A DNA stretch of 64,000 nucleotides from Nioella nitratireducens. GTDB lineage: Bacteria; Pseudomonadota; Alphaproteobacteria; Rhodobacterales; Rhodobacteraceae. The stretch is taken from positions 1 to 64,000 of the forward strand of contig NZ_MNBW01000014.1 in the NCBI RefSeq assembly GCF_001879715.1, in the 5' to 3' direction. Position 1 is the first letter of the stretch; every line of letters begins with the position of its first letter. This document shows, one piece after another, positions 25,015 to 34,530 of this stretch. The notes beneath the pieces are model-generated. The model saw only the letters and a list, made by a program, of their open reading frames with translations. It did not search any database and had not been told where the DNA came from. A program made the position numbers and the translations under genes.

Positions 25015-26826
25015 ATGGGCAGGAATTGTTTCAGGCAGGCGTTGGCGGCTTTCGGGGTGCTGGCGATTCTCTCGGGCGGGGCGGTGGCAGAGCCTTCATA
25101 TGGTATTGCGATGTACGGCGCGCCCGCCTTGCCCCCAGATTTTGCGCATCTGCCCTATGCCAATCCGGACGCGCCGACAGGCGGGCGGATCGTCACCGGA
25201 GAGGTCGGCAGCTTTGACAGCCTGAACCCCCATATCCGGCAGGGCAGCACCCCTTGGCAGTTGCGGTTCCTGGCCTATGAAAGCCTGATGGGGCGGAGTT
25301 GGGATGAGCCGTTCACGTTGTATGGGCTGCTCGCCGAATCGGTCGAGGTGGGCGACGGCGGGGCCTGGGTCGAGTTTCACCTGCGCCCCGAGGCGCGTTT
25401 CTCGGATGGCAGCCCGGTCACGGTCGAGGATGTGATCTGGTCCTACGAGACCTTGGGGACCGAGGGCCACCCGCGCTACCTCAACGCGTGGAACCGGGTC
25501 GAATCGATCACGGCCGTGGGCGACGATGGCGTGCGCATCACTTTTTCCGAACCGGACCGCGAACTGGCGCTGATCATGGGGCTACGCCCGATCCTGAAGG
25601 CCGGCCAGTGGCAGGATCACGACTTTACCGAAAGCGGGCTGGACGTGATCCCGATTTCCAGCGCGCCCTACGTGATCGACGATTTCGACGCTGGGCGGTT
25701 CGTTTCGCTGCGGCGCAACCCCGATTACTGGGGCCGCGATCTGCCGTTCCGGCGCGGGACCAACAATATCGACGAGATCCGGCTGGAATTCTTCGGCGAT
25801 GGCACCGCCATGTGGGAAGCCTTCGTGGCGGGCGAGATCACCACGCTGCGCGAGACCAACGCCAACGACTGGGCCACCCAATACGATTTCCCGCGCGTGC
25901 AGTCGGGCGAGGTGGTGCTGTCGGAAATCCCGCATCAGCGGCCGACGGGCATGTTCGGCTTCGTCATGAACAGCCGCTCGCCGCAGTTCGCCGACTGGCG
26001 GGTGCGCGAGGCGATGATTCAGGCCTTCAACTATGAATTCATCAACCAGACCCAGAATGGCGGGCTGGCGCCGCGAATCACTTCGTATTTCTCGAACTCG
26101 ATCCTTGGGATGAGCCACGATCCTGCCGCGGGCCGGGTGCGCGAGTTGTTGGCCCCCTTTGCAGAGGATCTGTTGCCCGGCACGCTGGAAGGCTACAGCT
26201 TTCCGGTGTCGGATGGGCGCGAGGCGAACCGGGCGGGCATTCGCGCGGCGATGGGGCTGATGGAAGAGGCGGGCTACACCGTGCAGGACGGGGTGATGAC
26301 GGGGCCGGATGGCGCGCCCTTCACCTTCGACATCGTGTTGCAACAGGGCTCGGCCGAGAACCAGGCAATCATCAACATCTATACCGAGGCCCTGGCGCGG
26401 CTGGGAATCACGCCCATGGTCACGACCATCGACAGCGCGCAGTATCGGGAGCGGACAGATGCGTTCGATTTCGACATGACCTATTTCGAGCGCGGCGTGT
26501 CGCTGAGCCCGGGCAATGAGCAGTATCTCTACTGGGGCTGCGACATGGCCGAGACGCCGGGCAGCCGCAACCTGATGGGGGTCTGCAATCCGGCGATCGA
26601 GGAGATGATCCACGTGATGCTGAATTCCGAGAGCCAGGATGATTATCGCGCGGCGGTGCATGCGCTGGACCGGGTGCTGACGGCGGGGCGTTATGTGATC
26701 CCGGTCTGGTATTCGCCGATCAGCCGGATCGCCCATGACCGGGCGTTGCACTACCCCGAGACGCTGCCGATCTATGGCGACTGGCTGGGGTTCCAGCCCG
26801 ATGTCTGGTGGTACGAAGAAGACTGA
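25015..26826 (+). CDS. Family 5 extracellular solute-binding protein (peptide/YejA-type)
   Basis: 603 aa. Residues 1-25 form a Sec signal peptide (GVLAILSGGAVAEP). The SBP family 5 pattern includes GRIVTGEVGSFDSLNPH, the ligand-loop FHLRPEARFSDGSPVTVEDVIWSY, and the C-terminal half with FDFDMTYFERG. The extended length and AMYGAPALPPDF start resemble YejA/microcin-C or oligopeptide binding proteins. No permease or ATPase gene is beside it, so it must use transporter parts encoded elsewhere. AGAGGA lies about 10 nt before the ATG. Confidence 0.9.
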   Translation: MGRNCFRQALAAFGVLAILSGGAVAEPSYGIAMYGAPALPPDFAHLPYANPDAPTGGRIVTGEVGSFDSLNPHIRQGSTPWQLRFLAYESLMGRSWDEPFTLYGLLAESVEVGDGGAWVEFHLRPEARFSDGSPVTVEDVIWSYETLGTEGHPRYLNAWNRVESITAVGDDGVRITFSEPDRELALIMGLRPILKAGQWQDHDFTESGLDVIPISSAPYVIDDFDAGRFVSLRRNPDYWGRDLPFRRGTNNIDEIRLEFFGDGTAMWEAFVAGEITTLRETNANDWATQYDFPRVQSGEVVLSEIPHQRPTGMFGFVMNSRSPQFADWRVREAMIQAFNYEFINQTQNGGLAPRITSYFSNSILGMSHDPAAGRVRELLAPFAEDLLPGTLEGYSFPVSDGREANRAGIRAAMGLMEEAGYTVQDGVMTGPDGAPFTFDIVLQQGSAENQAIINIYTEALARLGITPMVTTIDSAQYRERTDAFDFDMTYFERGVSLSPGNEQYLYWGCDMAETPGSRNLMGVCNPAIEEMIHVMLNSESQDDYRAAVHALDRVLTAGRYVIPVWYSPISRIAHDRALHYPETLPIYGDWLGFQPDVWWYEED

Positions 26827-26874
26827 GCGGCCCCGCCGCCTGCGGATAGCGCGCCCAGGTTGATCGGGCTTGGC

Positions 26875-26890
26875 CCCCGCTTCGGCGGGG
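26875..26890 (+). other. UUCG-capped hairpin between convergent genes
   Basis: Six-base arms (26875-26880 and 26885-26890) enclose TTCG, one of the most stable tetraloops. No T-run follows, so termination would be weak or would work with the convergent gene. Confidence 0.45.
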
Positions 26891-26897
26891 CGGGCGT

Positions 26898-29102
26898 TTA
26901 CCGGTGCAGGATGGCCAGCGGATTGGCGTAGTCATCGGTCCAGAGCGGCCCCAGATCGGGGCTGAGCGCTTGCCAGGGGGGGGCGGTGCCAAGGGCGGTA
27001 TCCAGGGTGGCCGCGTCTTCGGCCATGATCACGACGAGGGACGGCGTGTCGCCGGGGGCGAGCGCCCGGTGCTGGCCGTAGGTCTGTATCCGGGCGGCAA
27101 GGCCAAGCGCACCGGCGGCGCGGCCAAGCGGGCGGTCGATGGCATAATAGCGGTTCGAGATGTGAAACAGCAGCAGCCCGCCGGGGGCAAGCCGGTCGCG
27201 GTAGAGCTGCAATGCCTCGACCGTCGTCAGGTGCACGGGCACGGCGTCAGAGGAATAGGCATCGATCACAAGGATATCGAAACGCGCGTCGGTCTGGGCG
27301 TCCAGCACCACCCGCGCATCGCCCAGATGTGTGGGCGCGTCCGGCGCGCAGGTGCTGAGGAAGGTAAAGAGCGACGGGTCGCGCGCGATGCGGTCGACCA
27401 TGGCGTCAATCTCGTAGAACTGCCAGTCTTGACCCGGTCGGCGATAGCAGGCGAGCGAGCCGACCCCGAGACCGACGATGCCGACCGAGCGCGCGCGCCG
27501 GCCGTAGGGCGCCGTCAGAACCTGCGCCATCGGCCCATCAGGGTAGTAGTAGTACAGAGGGGTCGGGCGTTGGCCGGGGCCGAAATCCGACAGGCGTTGC
27601 GCCCCGTGGACAGTGGTGCCGTTGGCATACAGGCGCAGCCCGTCTTCCTCGGCCACCCGGTGGGTGCCGAAAAAGCTGCGGTCGCGGAAAAGGGTCGGCC
27701 CCTTGGCAATATGCGCCCCGGCCAGCACCACGATGCCGGTAACGATCATGGCCGACAATGCGCTGCGCCGGGCGAGGATCAGCGCGACAAGGAAGAGTGC
27801 GGCGGTGGCGGCCAGCATCACGGAAAGCGGCAGCAGGCCCGGACGTTGGGCGGCGAGAATCACCGGCGAGAGCGCGAAAAGACCGAGAATCATGCCCTTG
27901 AAGCCGTCCTTGGGCTGCGGGGGCCTGCCGGTCACGAAGACGAGCCCCGCCGCGAGGATGACGGCCAGCCGCCCTTCGACAAGATCGTTGAACAGAGCCG
28001 GGGCCAACACGGAATTGACCAGCCCGCCTAGCGCGCCGCCGACCGACAGGGTGATATAGAACAGGGTCAGATGCTCGGCCCCCGGACGGGTGTCGTAAAG
28101 CATCTGGTGCGCCTTGAGCGCCACGCAGAAGAACCCCGCCACAAGCGCGGCCATCATCGGCAGGGTCAGGGTGGTCAGCGGCAGGTCCGACAGGATCAGG
28201 CCGAGGGTAAAGACCCCCGCGATCAGCAGCCCCCCTTGCACGGCGCGCGGAAAGCGCGGGCGGCGCGAAAAGGTCAGCACGAAGCTGAGCAGGTAGAGCG
28301 CCAAGGGCCCCACCCAGACCAGCGGCACCGCGCCGACATCGGTCGAAATCTTGGTGGTCACCGACAGCATCAGAGACGACGGCAGGAACGCGAGGCCGAG
28401 CCAGAGCGCGATCCGGCCCGGTGGGGGCAGGGCGGTGCGGCGCGGCATGGCGCGGGCGGGTGGCCCACGCCCTGCGATCAGGCCAGTGGCCAGCAGGCCC
28501 GCGCCGAGCAGGGTGAATCCGGCAGCCCAGCCAATGCCGATGGCGTGGGCTCCGAAAAGAGGCGCGGCCACCAGCGGGAAGGCGAGCAGCGCAAGGAGCG
28601 ACCCGAGATTGGAAGCGCCATAAAGGAAATAGGGGTCTGCCGCACGCGGGCCACTGGCGCGGGCATACCAGCTTTGGATCAAGGGGGCGTTGGCCGAGAG
28701 GACGGCGAAGGGCAGCCCCACGCCGCGCGCGAACAGGCCAAGGGTTTGCAGTACGGTCGCGCCTTCGGGGTCATAACGCCAGAGCGGCGGGATCGACAGG
28801 GGTAGCATCAGCAGCGCCGCCGCCCAGAGCGCCATGTGCAGGCCGACCTGCGCGCGGACCGGCAGGAAGCGGGTAGACAGGTGGGCATAAAGATAGCCCG
28901 CGATCAGCACGCTTTGAAAGAACAGCATCGCCGTGGTCCAGACCGCCGCCGCACCGCCAATCTGCGGCAGCACGATGCGGGTAAAGAGCGGCTGCACGAA
29001 AAAGAGCAGCCCCGCCGACAGAAAAATGGTCACGGTGAAGAGGACCGCCACCCATCGGGGGGCCGTGCCACGCGGGGCCTGTGCAATGCTGATCATGGCC
29101 AT
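26898..29102 (-). CDS. Fused membrane domain/spermidine-synthase-like protein
   Basis: 734 aa. The N-terminal 450 or so residues hold about 12-14 hydrophobic helices. The C-terminal part is a Rossmann methyltransferase-like domain related to spermidine synthase: GIVGLGVGSLACYRRPG (motif I), FYEIDAMVDRIARD, GDARVVLD and FDILVIDAYSSDAVPVHL. Such fusions are widespread, and the name 'fused MFS/spermidine synthase' is positional, not demonstrated. Substrate and direction of transport unknown. Start: ATG at 29102, with a second ATG two codons in. Confidence 0.88.
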   Translation of the reverse strand: MAMISIAQAPRGTAPRWVAVLFTVTIFLSAGLLFFVQPLFTRIVLPQIGGAAAVWTTAMLFFQSVLIAGYLYAHLSTRFLPVRAQVGLHMALWAAALLMLPLSIPPLWRYDPEGATVLQTLGLFARGVGLPFAVLSANAPLIQSWYARASGPRAADPYFLYGASNLGSLLALLAFPLVAAPLFGAHAIGIGWAAGFTLLGAGLLATGLIAGRGPPARAMPRRTALPPPGRIALWLGLAFLPSSLMLSVTTKISTDVGAVPLVWVGPLALYLLSFVLTFSRRPRFPRAVQGGLLIAGVFTLGLILSDLPLTTLTLPMMAALVAGFFCVALKAHQMLYDTRPGAEHLTLFYITLSVGGALGGLVNSVLAPALFNDLVEGRLAVILAAGLVFVTGRPPQPKDGFKGMILGLFALSPVILAAQRPGLLPLSVMLAATAALFLVALILARRSALSAMIVTGIVVLAGAHIAKGPTLFRDRSFFGTHRVAEEDGLRLYANGTTVHGAQRLSDFGPGQRPTPLYYYYPDGPMAQVLTAPYGRRARSVGIVGLGVGSLACYRRPGQDWQFYEIDAMVDRIARDPSLFTFLSTCAPDAPTHLGDARVVLDAQTDARFDILVIDAYSSDAVPVHLTTVEALQLYRDRLAPGGLLLFHISNRYYAIDRPLGRAAGALGLAARIQTYGQHRALAPGDTPSLVVIMAEDAATLDTALGTAPPWQALSPDLGPLWTDDYANPLAILHR

Positions 29103-29287
29103 GGGGCATCCTGTCTTGCGCCGCCTTTGTGGCACGCCAAGCGTTAAGAAACTGTGGTTGATCCGCGGCGATTGCCGGGCAGGGCAGGAAGATATGTGCA
29201 TTCACGCGCGATGCCTGTGATCTGGGCGGCGTTTATGTGCGCGTATGGGTGGTTATGTTGCGGTTACCATCACACAGGAGACAGGCC

Positions 29288-30247
29288 ATGAGCTGGAACC
29301 CCGCCATCGCCCCGCAATGCCCGACCGGCGACGCCGTTGACGCCATCGACACGCTGATCATTCCCCGTGCCCGCGACCTTGGCGGGTTCGAAGTGCGCCG
29401 CGCGCTGCCCGCCCCAAAGCGGCAGATGGTGGGGCCGTTCATCTTCTTCGACCAGATGGGCCCGGCCGAATTGCTGCCGACCAAGGGGCTGGATGTGCGC
29501 CCGCATCCGCATATCGGGCTGGCGACGATTTCCTACCTGCATCGCGGGCGTATGCATCACCGCGACAGTCTGGGCACCGATGCCTGGATCGAGCCGGGCG
29601 AAGTCAACCTGATGATCGCGGGGCGCGGGATCACCCATTCCGAACGCACCGACGATGCCACGCAGACCTTGCCGATGCCGTTTTTCGGCCTGCAAACATG
29701 GATCGCCCTGCCCGAAGAGCTGGAGGACAGTGCCCCCGATTTCCGCCATGCCGGGGCGGCGGCGCTGCCGCTGCTCAAGGCCGAGGGCAAGGAGGTGCGG
29801 CTGATCCTTGGGCAAGCTTATGGCGAAACCGCGCCGGTGCCTGTGCCGTCCGAGATGTTCTACGCCGACGCGGTGTTGCAGGCCGGGGCCGTGCTGCCCC
29901 TGCCTGACAATCACGAGGATCGGGCGGTCTATGTCACCGATGGGGCGCTGGAGATGGCGGGCGAGACCTATGGCGCGGGCCAGATGCTGGTGTTCCGGCC
30001 CGGCGACCACCTGAGCGTGACGGCGGGCCCGGCCGGGGCCCGGCTGGTGTTGCTGGGCGGTGCCACGCTGAGTGGGCCGCGCCATATCTGGTGGAATTTC
30101 GTGGCCTCCAGCCGCGAGCGGATCGACGCGGCCAAGGAGGCATGGCGCAAGGCCGATTGGGCCTCGGGGCCGTTCCACCTGCCGCCGCACGACGATGCCG
30201 AGTTCATTCCCCTGCCGGGGCAGCCGAACGGTTCCGGACGGGGGTGA
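29288..30247 (+). CDS. Pirin family protein
   Basis: 319 aa from the ATG at 29288, with AGGAGA 7 nt upstream. Double-cupin fold. The N-terminal metal site HPHIGLATISYLHRGRMHHRDS supplies His residues in HPH and HH. Further conserved pieces are PGEVNLMIAGRGITHSE and, later, LVLLGGATLSGPRHIWWNFV. Pirins bind Fe2+; some are quercetin dioxygenases, others act as redox-dependent regulators. The role here is not determinable. Followed after 98 bp by an EamA exporter on the same strand. Confidence 0.93.
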   Translation: MSWNPAIAPQCPTGDAVDAIDTLIIPRARDLGGFEVRRALPAPKRQMVGPFIFFDQMGPAELLPTKGLDVRPHPHIGLATISYLHRGRMHHRDSLGTDAWIEPGEVNLMIAGRGITHSERTDDATQTLPMPFFGLQTWIALPEELEDSAPDFRHAGAAALPLLKAEGKEVRLILGQAYGETAPVPVPSEMFYADAVLQAGAVLPLPDNHEDRAVYVTDGALEMAGETYGAGQMLVFRPGDHLSVTAGPAGARLVLLGGATLSGPRHIWWNFVASSRERIDAAKEAWRKADWASGPFHLPPHDDAEFIPLPGQPNGSGRG

Positions 30248-30345
30248 CAAGACAGGCTTCCCCACTCGGGCATTCCGCGCTAGGGATTTGGGGTCCGGGT
30301 CGGCCTCGTGTGGCCTTCGGTCCCCCTTTCGCAGGAATTTTCCCG

Positions 30346-31329
30346 ATGTCCGGCCCGCCGAGACCAACAGAGGAGACGCCCCCGCGCGCGATTGGATTGA
30401 TCGTGCTGGGAATGGTCTTCATCACCGTGAACGACTCGCTGATCAAGGCGCTTGGCGGCGACTATCCCTTGCACCAGATGGTTTTTATTCGCTCGGCAAT
30501 CGGGATCTGCTTTTCGCTGGTGATCCTGCAATTCGAGGGCGGGTTCGGTGCATTGCGCACGGCCACGCCGGGGCTGCACCTGTTGCGGGGGCTGTTGGTG
30601 GTGATCTCGAACATGCTCTATTTCGCGGCGCTTGCAGTGATGCCGCTGGCCGATGCGGTGGCGACGTTCTTCGTCGCACCGCTGATCATCACGGTGTTTT
30701 CCGTGGTGCTGCTGGGGGAAAGGGTCGGGCTGCACCGCGTCGGCGCCATCGTGGTGGGGTTTCTCGGGGTGCTGGTCATGACCCGGCCCGGCACCGGCGG
30801 CGACGCTGTGGCGCGTGGCACAATCCTGCTGCCGATCCTCGCGGCCACGGCCTATGCCGGGATGCAGGTGATGACCCGCAAGCTGGGGGTCTACTCCAAG
30901 GCCTCGGCGCTGGCCGTCTATATTCAGGCGGTGTTTTTATGCGTGAGCGTCGGTTTCTTCCTGGTGGCGGGCGACGGGCGCTATGCCGAAGGGGTGGAGT
31001 CCGACAGCCTTGTCTTTCTGTTGCGCGCATGGGTCTGGCCCGCGCCCGAGGACTGGCCGCTGTTCATCGCGCTCGGAGTGGTGTCGGGGGCGGTCGGGTA
31101 CCTGCTGTCGGCCTCTTACAAGATGGGCAATGCCGCCACCGTATCCTCGTTTGAATATACCGCGCTGCCGATGGCGATCCTGTCGGGCTGGCTGGTGTTC
31201 GGCGAGGTGCCGGACCTGTGGGTCTTGGCGGGCACGACCCTGATCGCGGGTGCGGGCATTCATGTTTTCATGCGCGAACGCCGCCGTCGCTCGCCGGTGG
31301 CGCCGCGCCGTCCGCTCAGGCGGGTATAG
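30346..31329 (+). CDS. EamA (DMT) family transporter
   Basis: 327 aa. Ten hydrophobic helices in two repeats of five, as in EamA/RhaT drug-metabolite transporters: first repeat ending near FLGVLVMTRPG, second ending with VLAGTTLIAGAGIHVFMRERR. The typical motif ADAVATFFVAPLIITVFSVVLLGERVG is present in its core. Exports or imports small metabolites by proton or other coupling; substrate unknown. AGGAA lies 9 nt before the ATG. Another EamA member occurs at 36379 and a third at 38900, so three paralogues fall within 10 kb. Confidence 0.9.
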   Translation: MSGPPRPTEETPPRAIGLIVLGMVFITVNDSLIKALGGDYPLHQMVFIRSAIGICFSLVILQFEGGFGALRTATPGLHLLRGLLVVISNMLYFAALAVMPLADAVATFFVAPLIITVFSVVLLGERVGLHRVGAIVVGFLGVLVMTRPGTGGDAVARGTILLPILAATAYAGMQVMTRKLGVYSKASALAVYIQAVFLCVSVGFFLVAGDGRYAEGVESDSLVFLLRAWVWPAPEDWPLFIALGVVSGAVGYLLSASYKMGNAATVSSFEYTALPMAILSGWLVFGEVPDLWVLAGTTLIAGAGIHVFMRERRRRSPVAPRRPLRRV

Positions 31330-31413
31330 GCCTGCGCGTGGGGCGCTTTCCGGGGCGGTCGAAGCGCCGTCGGAAAAAAACGCGAGCAGGGACATTTATG
31401 GTCGAAACCCCGC

Positions 31414-31442
31414 TTGACGGGGGGCGAGAGGGGGCCTAGAAC
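31414..31442 (+). promoter_or_regulatory. Promoter of tRNA-Asp
   Basis: TTGACG (31414-31419), 17 nt, TAGAAC (31437-31442). Good consensus and spacing, 45 nt upstream of the tRNA. Confidence 0.65.
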
Positions 31443-31486
31443 GCCCCTCACGCCACGGGGGCCACGCCCCTGCGGCTACGCAGCGG

Positions 31487-31563
31487 GCGGTTGTAGCTCA
31501 GTTGGTTAGAGTGCCGGCCTGTCACGCCGGAGGTCGCGGGTTCGAGCCCCGTCAACCGCGCCA
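31487..31563 (+). tRNA. tRNA-Asp (GTC)
   Basis: 77 nt including an encoded CCA. The acceptor stem GCGGTTG pairs with CAACCGC; the D-loop (TAGCTCAGTTGGTTAGA) and T-loop (GGTTCGAGCCCC) are standard. The anticodon loop CTGTCAC gives GTC, for Asp codons GAC and GAU. A sigma-70-like promoter is found upstream. Confidence 0.97.
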
Positions 31564-31720
31564 CTTTCCCCTCGATGAACATCGGTTTTCAAGGCCCGCG
31601 GGCCCGCCCCTGCGCGGGGTGCGGCGTTCTGGCCTGTCACAAGCCTGTGAAGCCCTCTTCACCGGGCCTGTCGGCGTCCCACATCGGCAGCACCGGACAA
31701 TCGAGAGGGAGTTCCTTGCC

Positions 31721-31948
31721 ATGAAATCAACCATCCTTTCCGCTGTTCTTCTGCTTGCCGCAGCCCCTTTGGCGTCTGCGGCCACGATAGCCGGGGCACC
31801 GGATGCCGGTGCGCCGACCAAGCTGGCGGCGGCGGGAGAGACGGTCGAGACCGGGGTCAAGCCGCTGGTCGAGACCGGAGCGTCGGCCCGGATGCTGGTG
31901 GACGATTCCGCCACCGGCGACCTGCTGCCGTCGTCGAGCAAGAAGTAA
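31721..31948 (+). CDS. Small secreted hypothetical protein (75 aa)
   Basis: 75 aa. Residues 1-20 are a Sec signal peptide (MKSTILSAVLLLAAAPLASA); mature part about 55 residues, rich in Ala, Gly, Thr and Asp, without cysteines. It contains VETGVKPLVETGASARMLVDD, a partly repeated VETG. GAGGGAG precedes the ATG by 8 nt, and a perfect-type terminator follows the stop at 27 nt. That makes it a well-delimited gene. Unknown family; periplasmic or secreted. Confidence 0.7.
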   Translation: MKSTILSAVLLLAAAPLASAATIAGAPDAGAPTKLAAAGETVETGVKPLVETGASARMLVDDSATGDLLPSSSKK

Positions 31949-31974
31949 CCCTGACGCACACGCGCGGAAGAGCG

Positions 31975-32003
31975 GGCCGTCCCTTTGCGGGGGCGGCCTT
32001 TTT
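31975..32003 (+). terminator. Rho-independent terminator
   Basis: Nine-bp stem (31975-31983 with 31990-31998, one G-T pair) followed by five T. It ends the small secreted-protein gene ahead of convergent tetR. Confidence 0.8.
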
Positions 32004-32020
32004 GCTTGTTGCTTGCCGGG

Positions 32021-32638
32021 TCACTCGTCCGGGGCGATCAGCCCAAGGCCGCGCAGGTAGATGCCGATCCCGGCCTCAAGCAGATCCTCGGGCGGGAAGG
32101 GCGCGTTGCCACCGGGTTTGCCGCGCGCGAACAGCTCCACCACGCCGTGGCTCATCGCCCAGATATGGGCCGAGAACATGCTGGCGGGCGGGCGCTTTTC
32201 CGGCGGGATATGGTCGGACAGAACCTCTGCCGCATGTTCCAGGACCTGCCGCGATTTTGCAGATGCCGCAGCAAGGCCGGGGGTGGCATTGGCGGGAATG
32301 CCGCTTTCGAACATCGCCATGTAATGGCCGGGATATTTGCGGGCAAAGGCCAGATAGGCGCGGCCCGTCGCCTCGAAGGCGGCCAAGGCTGAGGGGCCGC
32401 CGGTCTTGAACGCATAGTCCATCACGTCGGCGAAAATCTCGTGCCCCTGCCGCGCGCCTTCGGCGATCAACGCCTCGCGCCCCTCGAAATGGCGGTAGAC
32501 GGCAGCGGGCGTGACCCCGGCCAGCTTGGCCGCTTCGGAGAGGGTAAAGCCGGTCGGCCCCTTTTCCTCGATCAGGCGCAACGCGGCATCGACAAGGGCT
32601 TGCCTGAGATTGCCGTGATGATAGCCGCGTTTAGCCAT
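32021..32638 (-). CDS. TetR/AcrR-family transcriptional regulator
   Basis: 205 aa. Residues 1-55 are a TetR DNA-binding domain: [20 protein letters not shown], then [28 protein letters not shown]. The C-terminal region (TetR_C, about 85-195) carries a WHG-type [13 protein letters not shown] segment. It overlaps the 3' end of ppk2 by 8 nt, so it is translated from the ppk2 transcript. It may repress that operon, or a distant efflux gene; no operator could be recognised. Confidence 0.9.
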   Translation of the reverse strand: MAKRGYHHGNLRQALVDAALRLIEEKGPTGFTLSEAAKLAGVTPAAVYRHFEGREALIAEGARQGHEIFADVMDYAFKTGGPSALAAFEATGRAYLAFARKYPGHYMAMFESGIPANATPGLAAASAKSRQVLEHAAEVLSDHIPPEKRPPASMFSAHIWAMSHGVVELFARGKPGGNAPFPPEDLLEAGIGIYLRGLGLIAPDE

Positions 32639-33518
32639 GGTTGGCGTTGTCCGTCCACATGTCCGGCCCGCCGCAGATGCGCGGGTCGGGCGTTCCTACC
32701 AGATCGTGGTTCTTGGCGTCATAGTCCAGACCCGACAGGATCTGGCGGATCACCGCGATGCGCGCGCGGCGCTTGTCATCGGCGCGGATCACCGTCCATG
32801 GCGCGGCAAAGCTGTGGCCGATCGACAGGGTTTCCCCGATGGCATCGGAATAGGCGTCCCATTTCTTGAGCCCTTCCACGTCGATGGTCGAAAGTTTCCA
32901 TTGCTTGAGGGGGTCGCCCTCGCGGTCGAGGAAGCGGCGCAATTGTTCCGCCCGCCCGACATTGAGCCAGAGCTTCACCAGATGAATGCCATCCTCGACC
33001 AGCATATGCTCGAACTCGGGCAGTTGCCGGAAAAAGCAATTGCGCTGTTCGGGGGTGCAAAAGCCAAAGACATGCTCGACCACGCCCCGGTTATACCAGC
33101 TGCGGTCAAAGAGCTTGATCTCACCACCTGCGGGCAGATGCTGGATATAGCGCTGAAAATACCATTGCCGGGCCTCGTGGTCGGTCGGAGTCGAGAGCGC
33201 CACGACCGAGGCGGCGCGGGGGTTGAGGTTTTCCCGCACCCGCTTGATCGAGCCGCCTTTGCCCGCCGCATCGCGGCCTTCGAAGACCACGGCCACCCGC
33301 TGTCCGGTCTGGCGCACCCATGACAGGCATTTGACCAGTTCGATCTGCAACGCCTCCAGCGTGTCCTTGTAGTCGTCCTTGTCCATGCGATGGCGATAGG
33401 GATAGGAGGGGTCGAGCACGCTGTCTTTCTTGGCGGATTTGATCGCCTTGCGGACAGGCTCTGGCGCCTCGTCCTCGAAAAACCGGGTGATCGCACCGTC
33501 GAAGGGCAGGTCGCTCAT
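32631..33518 (-). CDS. ppk2: Polyphosphate kinase 2
   Basis: 295 aa, single-domain class I PPK2. Transfers phosphate between polyphosphate and nucleotides (GTP/ATP formation from GDP/ADP). Walker A is [14 protein letters not shown] (81-93); the Walker B and lid region is [18 protein letters not shown]. The short N-terminal tail and the [19 protein letters not shown] segment match class I. Located 55 nt after the upstream hydrolase and overlapping tetR by 8 nt. A role in energy storage or stress response follows from the family. Confidence 0.94.
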   Translation of the reverse strand: MSDLPFDGAITRFFEDEAPEPVRKAIKSAKKDSVLDPSYPYRHRMDKDDYKDTLEALQIELVKCLSWVRQTGQRVAVVFEGRDAAGKGGSIKRVRENLNPRAASVVALSTPTDHEARQWYFQRYIQHLPAGGEIKLFDRSWYNRGVVEHVFGFCTPEQRNCFFRQLPEFEHMLVEDGIHLVKLWLNVGRAEQLRRFLDREGDPLKQWKLSTIDVEGLKKWDAYSDAIGETLSIGHSFAAPWTVIRADDKRRARIAVIRQILSGLDYDAKNHDLVGTPDPRICGGPDMWTDNANHG

Positions 33519-33573
33519 ACAGGGCCTCGTCTTTTCTTGGTCTGCTCGACTCCACTATGGGGCGCGGGCTGGA

Positions 33574-34524
33574 TCAGCGCAATCCGGCGCGGCCTGCTGC
33601 GCGGTCGATCGCGGCGATGACCGCGTCAGGGTCGGTGTGATGCGGCATGTGGCTGGAACCGGGCAGGGTGGTCAGAACCGCGCCGGGGATCGTGTCGGCC
33701 AGCGGCACCGAGTGAATGTCATGGCTGACGGTGCGGTCGGCCTCGGCATGGAGGATCTCGGTCGGCACGGCGATCTCGGGGTAATGCGGCACCAGTTCCT
33801 CGACCCAGCCCAACAGGTGGCGGCGTTGCAGCGCGTTGGCGCGCATCGCGGCGCGGCGCAGGGTCAGGCGCGGGCCGATATGGTCGGCATAGCCGTCCGG
33901 CGCATCCGCGGGGGCAAAAACGCTGTCGATCTGCTGCCCGATCCGTGCATCCGTGACGAAAGCGGTGAGCAGCGGGATCACCAGCCACCGGCCCAATCGG
34001 CTGGACAGCACGGAATAGTACGTGCCAAGCCCGGTGTCCCACGGGTGCGACACGCCCGAGACCGTGACAAGGGCCGACAGGCGGTCAGGGTGGTAGACGG
34101 CCCATGCCAGCGCCACCGCTCCGCCAAGGCTTTGACCCAGAACGATGGGGTGTTCGGCCCCAAGCTGGCGCGCGGCCTCGACAAGGATATCGGCCTGCGC
34201 CCGCAACGGGGTGCCGTCCGGGGACAGCGGTTGCGAATAGCCCAGACCGGGCCGGTCGAGGGCGATCACGCGATAATCGGTGGCCAGCCGGTCGGCGAGG
34301 TGAAAGGTGAAATCGCGCAAGTTTCCGGACGAGCCGTGGATCAGCACCAGATCGGGGCCTTCGCCGGTGACATAGGCGTGCACGTCGACCCCGTTCACGG
34401 TCAGGATGCGGCCAATCGGGGGATACTCGGCCTCGGCCCGCGCCTCGTTCCGGGCGGCGCGCCACTGGGTCCAGAGCGTCAGCGCCACGACCGCCAGGGC
34501 AAGGAAAAACAGCAGACGGAGCAT
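33574..34524 (-). CDS. Membrane-anchored alpha/beta hydrolase
   Basis: 316 aa. An N-terminal hydrophobic helix (2-20) probably anchors it to the inner membrane. The fold is clear: oxyanion loop LIHGSSGNLRDF, strand and loop VIALDRPGLGYSQ, nucleophile elbow GQSLGG. Catalytic Asp lies in EADRTV and His in PGSSHMPHHTD. Substrate unknown; lipase- or peroxidase-type relatives are possible. It begins 6 nt after the metA stop, so it is probably translated from the metA transcript. I see no pathway reason for that. Confidence 0.88.
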   Translation of the reverse strand: MLRLLFFLALAVVALTLWTQWRAARNEARAEAEYPPIGRILTVNGVDVHAYVTGEGPDLVLIHGSSGNLRDFTFHLADRLATDYRVIALDRPGLGYSQPLSPDGTPLRAQADILVEAARQLGAEHPIVLGQSLGGAVALAWAVYHPDRLSALVTVSGVSHPWDTGLGTYYSVLSSRLGRWLVIPLLTAFVTDARIGQQIDSVFAPADAPDGYADHIGPRLTLRRAAMRANALQRRHLLGWVEELVPHYPEIAVPTEILHAEADRTVSHDIHSVPLADTIPGAVLTTLPGSSHMPHHTDPDAVIAAIDRAAGRAGLR

Positions 34525-34530
34525 CGCGGC

